A stretch of DNA of 64,000 nucleotides from Thiohalomonas denitrificans. Lineage in GTDB: Bacteria > Pseudomonadota > Gammaproteobacteria > Thiohalomonadales > Thiohalomonadaceae. This document shows, one piece after another, positions 63,410-64,000 of the stretch. Location: the NCBI RefSeq assembly GCF_900102855.1, contig NZ_FMWD01000001.1, positions 262,766 through 326,765 on the forward strand, read 5' to 3'. The notes under the pieces were generated by a model that worked only from the letters and a program-made list of their open reading frames with translations, searched no databases and was not told the origin of the DNA. Position numbers and translations under genes: made by a program. Each line of letters opens with the position of its first letter. Position 1 is the first letter of the stretch.

Positions 63410-63463
63410 GTCCTTTACTGATATCCCAGTATACACAAGGGGTCCGTTTCTAGCAGGTGCGGC

Positions 63464-63886
63464 TCACTCCTGCCCCTTGTTGAAGCGGATGATATGGCGA
63501 CGTTGGCGCTTGTCGGGCCGCCTCTCGGGGCGGGGTTCACCAGCAGCCATTAACCTACGATTCTCCGCCTGGGCTGCACGACGTTTGCGGCTCTCCTCTG
63601 TCTCGTCATAGAGCTCCTGCGCCTCGGAGGCGGGACCGCGTCGGCCGGACAACTTCGTTACCACGATATCGAAACGGGTGGTCCCCTTGGTGATGGTGAG
63701 CTCGTCTCCAACACGTACGGAACGCGACGGCTTCACCCGACCCCCGTTCAGATGCACATGGCCGCCATTGATCGCCTCTGAGGCCTGGGGACGGGTCTTG
63801 AAAAAGCGTGCAGCCCAAAGCCACTTGTCGAGTCGGACCTCCTCCCGCCCTTCGTTTTCTGGCCCCTGCTTACGCTGTCTGGCCAT
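63464..63886 (-). CDS. hslR: Ribosome-associated heat shock protein Hsp15 (S4 domain)
   Basis: A 140-residue protein with an S4 RNA-binding domain: VRLDKWLWAARFFKTRPQAS, INGGHVHLNGGRVKPSRSVR and VGDELTI. The basic C-terminal tail (RKRRAAQAENRRLM, RRPDKRQRRHIIRFNK) is typical of Hsp15, which binds 50S subunits carrying stalled nascent chains. The start ATG overlaps the stop of the upstream gene (TGATG). Confidence 0.93.
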   Translation of the reverse strand: MARQRKQGPENEGREEVRLDKWLWAARFFKTRPQASEAINGGHVHLNGGRVKPSRSVRVGDELTITKGTTRFDIVVTKLSGRRGPASEAQELYDETEESRKRRAAQAENRRLMAAGEPRPERRPDKRQRRHIIRFNKGQE

Positions 63887-64000
63887 CAATTCTCTCCGTT
63901 GGCTTCGGCTCGCACCAGCAGTTCCCGGTAAAAATCGAGGGGCAGCAGCGAGTGATCGACGGTTTCGCAGGCAGGGCAGCACTGCAACAACATGACCCCT
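63886..64000 (-). CDS. C-terminal end of an unidentified protein, 5' end off window
   Basis: The open frame reads from the right edge to TGA at 63886-63888 and ends LLQCCPACETVDHSLLPLDF followed by YRELLVRAEANGEN. Only about 37 codons are visible. The CCPAC cysteine cluster might bind a metal. Coupled to hslR by a TGATG overlap. An in-frame ATG near 63993 would give a 35-residue protein, but a longer gene is more likely. Confidence 0.5.
   Translation of the reverse strand, partial: GVMLLQCCPACETVDHSLLPLDFYRELLVRAEANGEN

Overview
This window is a chromosomal housekeeping segment from a GC-rich gammaproteobacterium. The gene order is typical of that class: ffh-rpsP-rimM-trmD-rplS, rpsF-rpsR-rplI-dnaB-alr, and queG/nnrD-tsaE-ami-mutL-miaA-hfq-hflX-hflK-hflC-yjeT-(hisZ)-purA followed by rnr-rlmB. 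The last series closely follows the order around 94-95 min in E. coli. A protein recognised as DsrS-like (58.5-59.6 kb) and a 7Fe ferredoxin suggest a sulfur-oxidising, Chromatiales-like lineage; this is inference from few markers. No prophage, CRISPR array or intact insertion sequence was seen.

Layout. 0-3.4 kb: the 3' part of a two-component operon, a periplasmic binding protein followed by a HAMP-PAS-GAF-PAS membrane sensor that runs off the left edge. 3.7-11 kb: ferredoxin fdxA and an AddB/AddA-like recombination nuclease pair, split by a gap holding a CsrB/RsmZ-type small RNA on the minus strand. 11-19.3 kb (minus): ffh, then rpsP-rimM-trmD-rplS, a helical-repeat exported protein, ogt, xerD, yajQ, dsbC. 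19.5-23.8 kb: a metallo-beta-lactamase-fold hydrolase, a MITE-like element, ypjD, a CorB-like protein and an FHA protein. 23.8-33.8 kb (minus): rnr-rlmB, rpsF-rpsR-DUF2232-rplI-dnaB-alr-nudix, radA. 33.9-34.6 kb: tRNA-Leu(CAG) and a repeat-rich spacer. 34.6-48.2 kb (minus): the nnrD-to-purA block. 48.2-53.4 kb: queG, a PfkB kinase, nudF, mobA-mobB-moeA. 53.8-64 kb: lon, hemH, adk, dsrS with a VWA/metallopeptidase and a MoxR ATPase, nudix, thioredoxin, hslR and the end of another gene.

The most interesting content lies between genes. The first item is a strong candidate CsrA-sequestering RNA with eight GGA-bearing hairpins and a terminator at 7.1-7.3 kb. The second is a set of heptanucleotide arrays that begin at or within a few bases of three minus-strand stop codons. 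The third is two different MITE-like elements with 19-21 bp terminal inverted repeats. The fourth is several dispersed palindromic repeat families, one nested in another. The fifth is a rho-independent terminator lying inside the 5' coding region of the next gene. The dsrS/VWA/MoxR cluster is the best protein-level candidate for a poorly described system. All calls come from reading the sequence; no database search or structure calculation was run.
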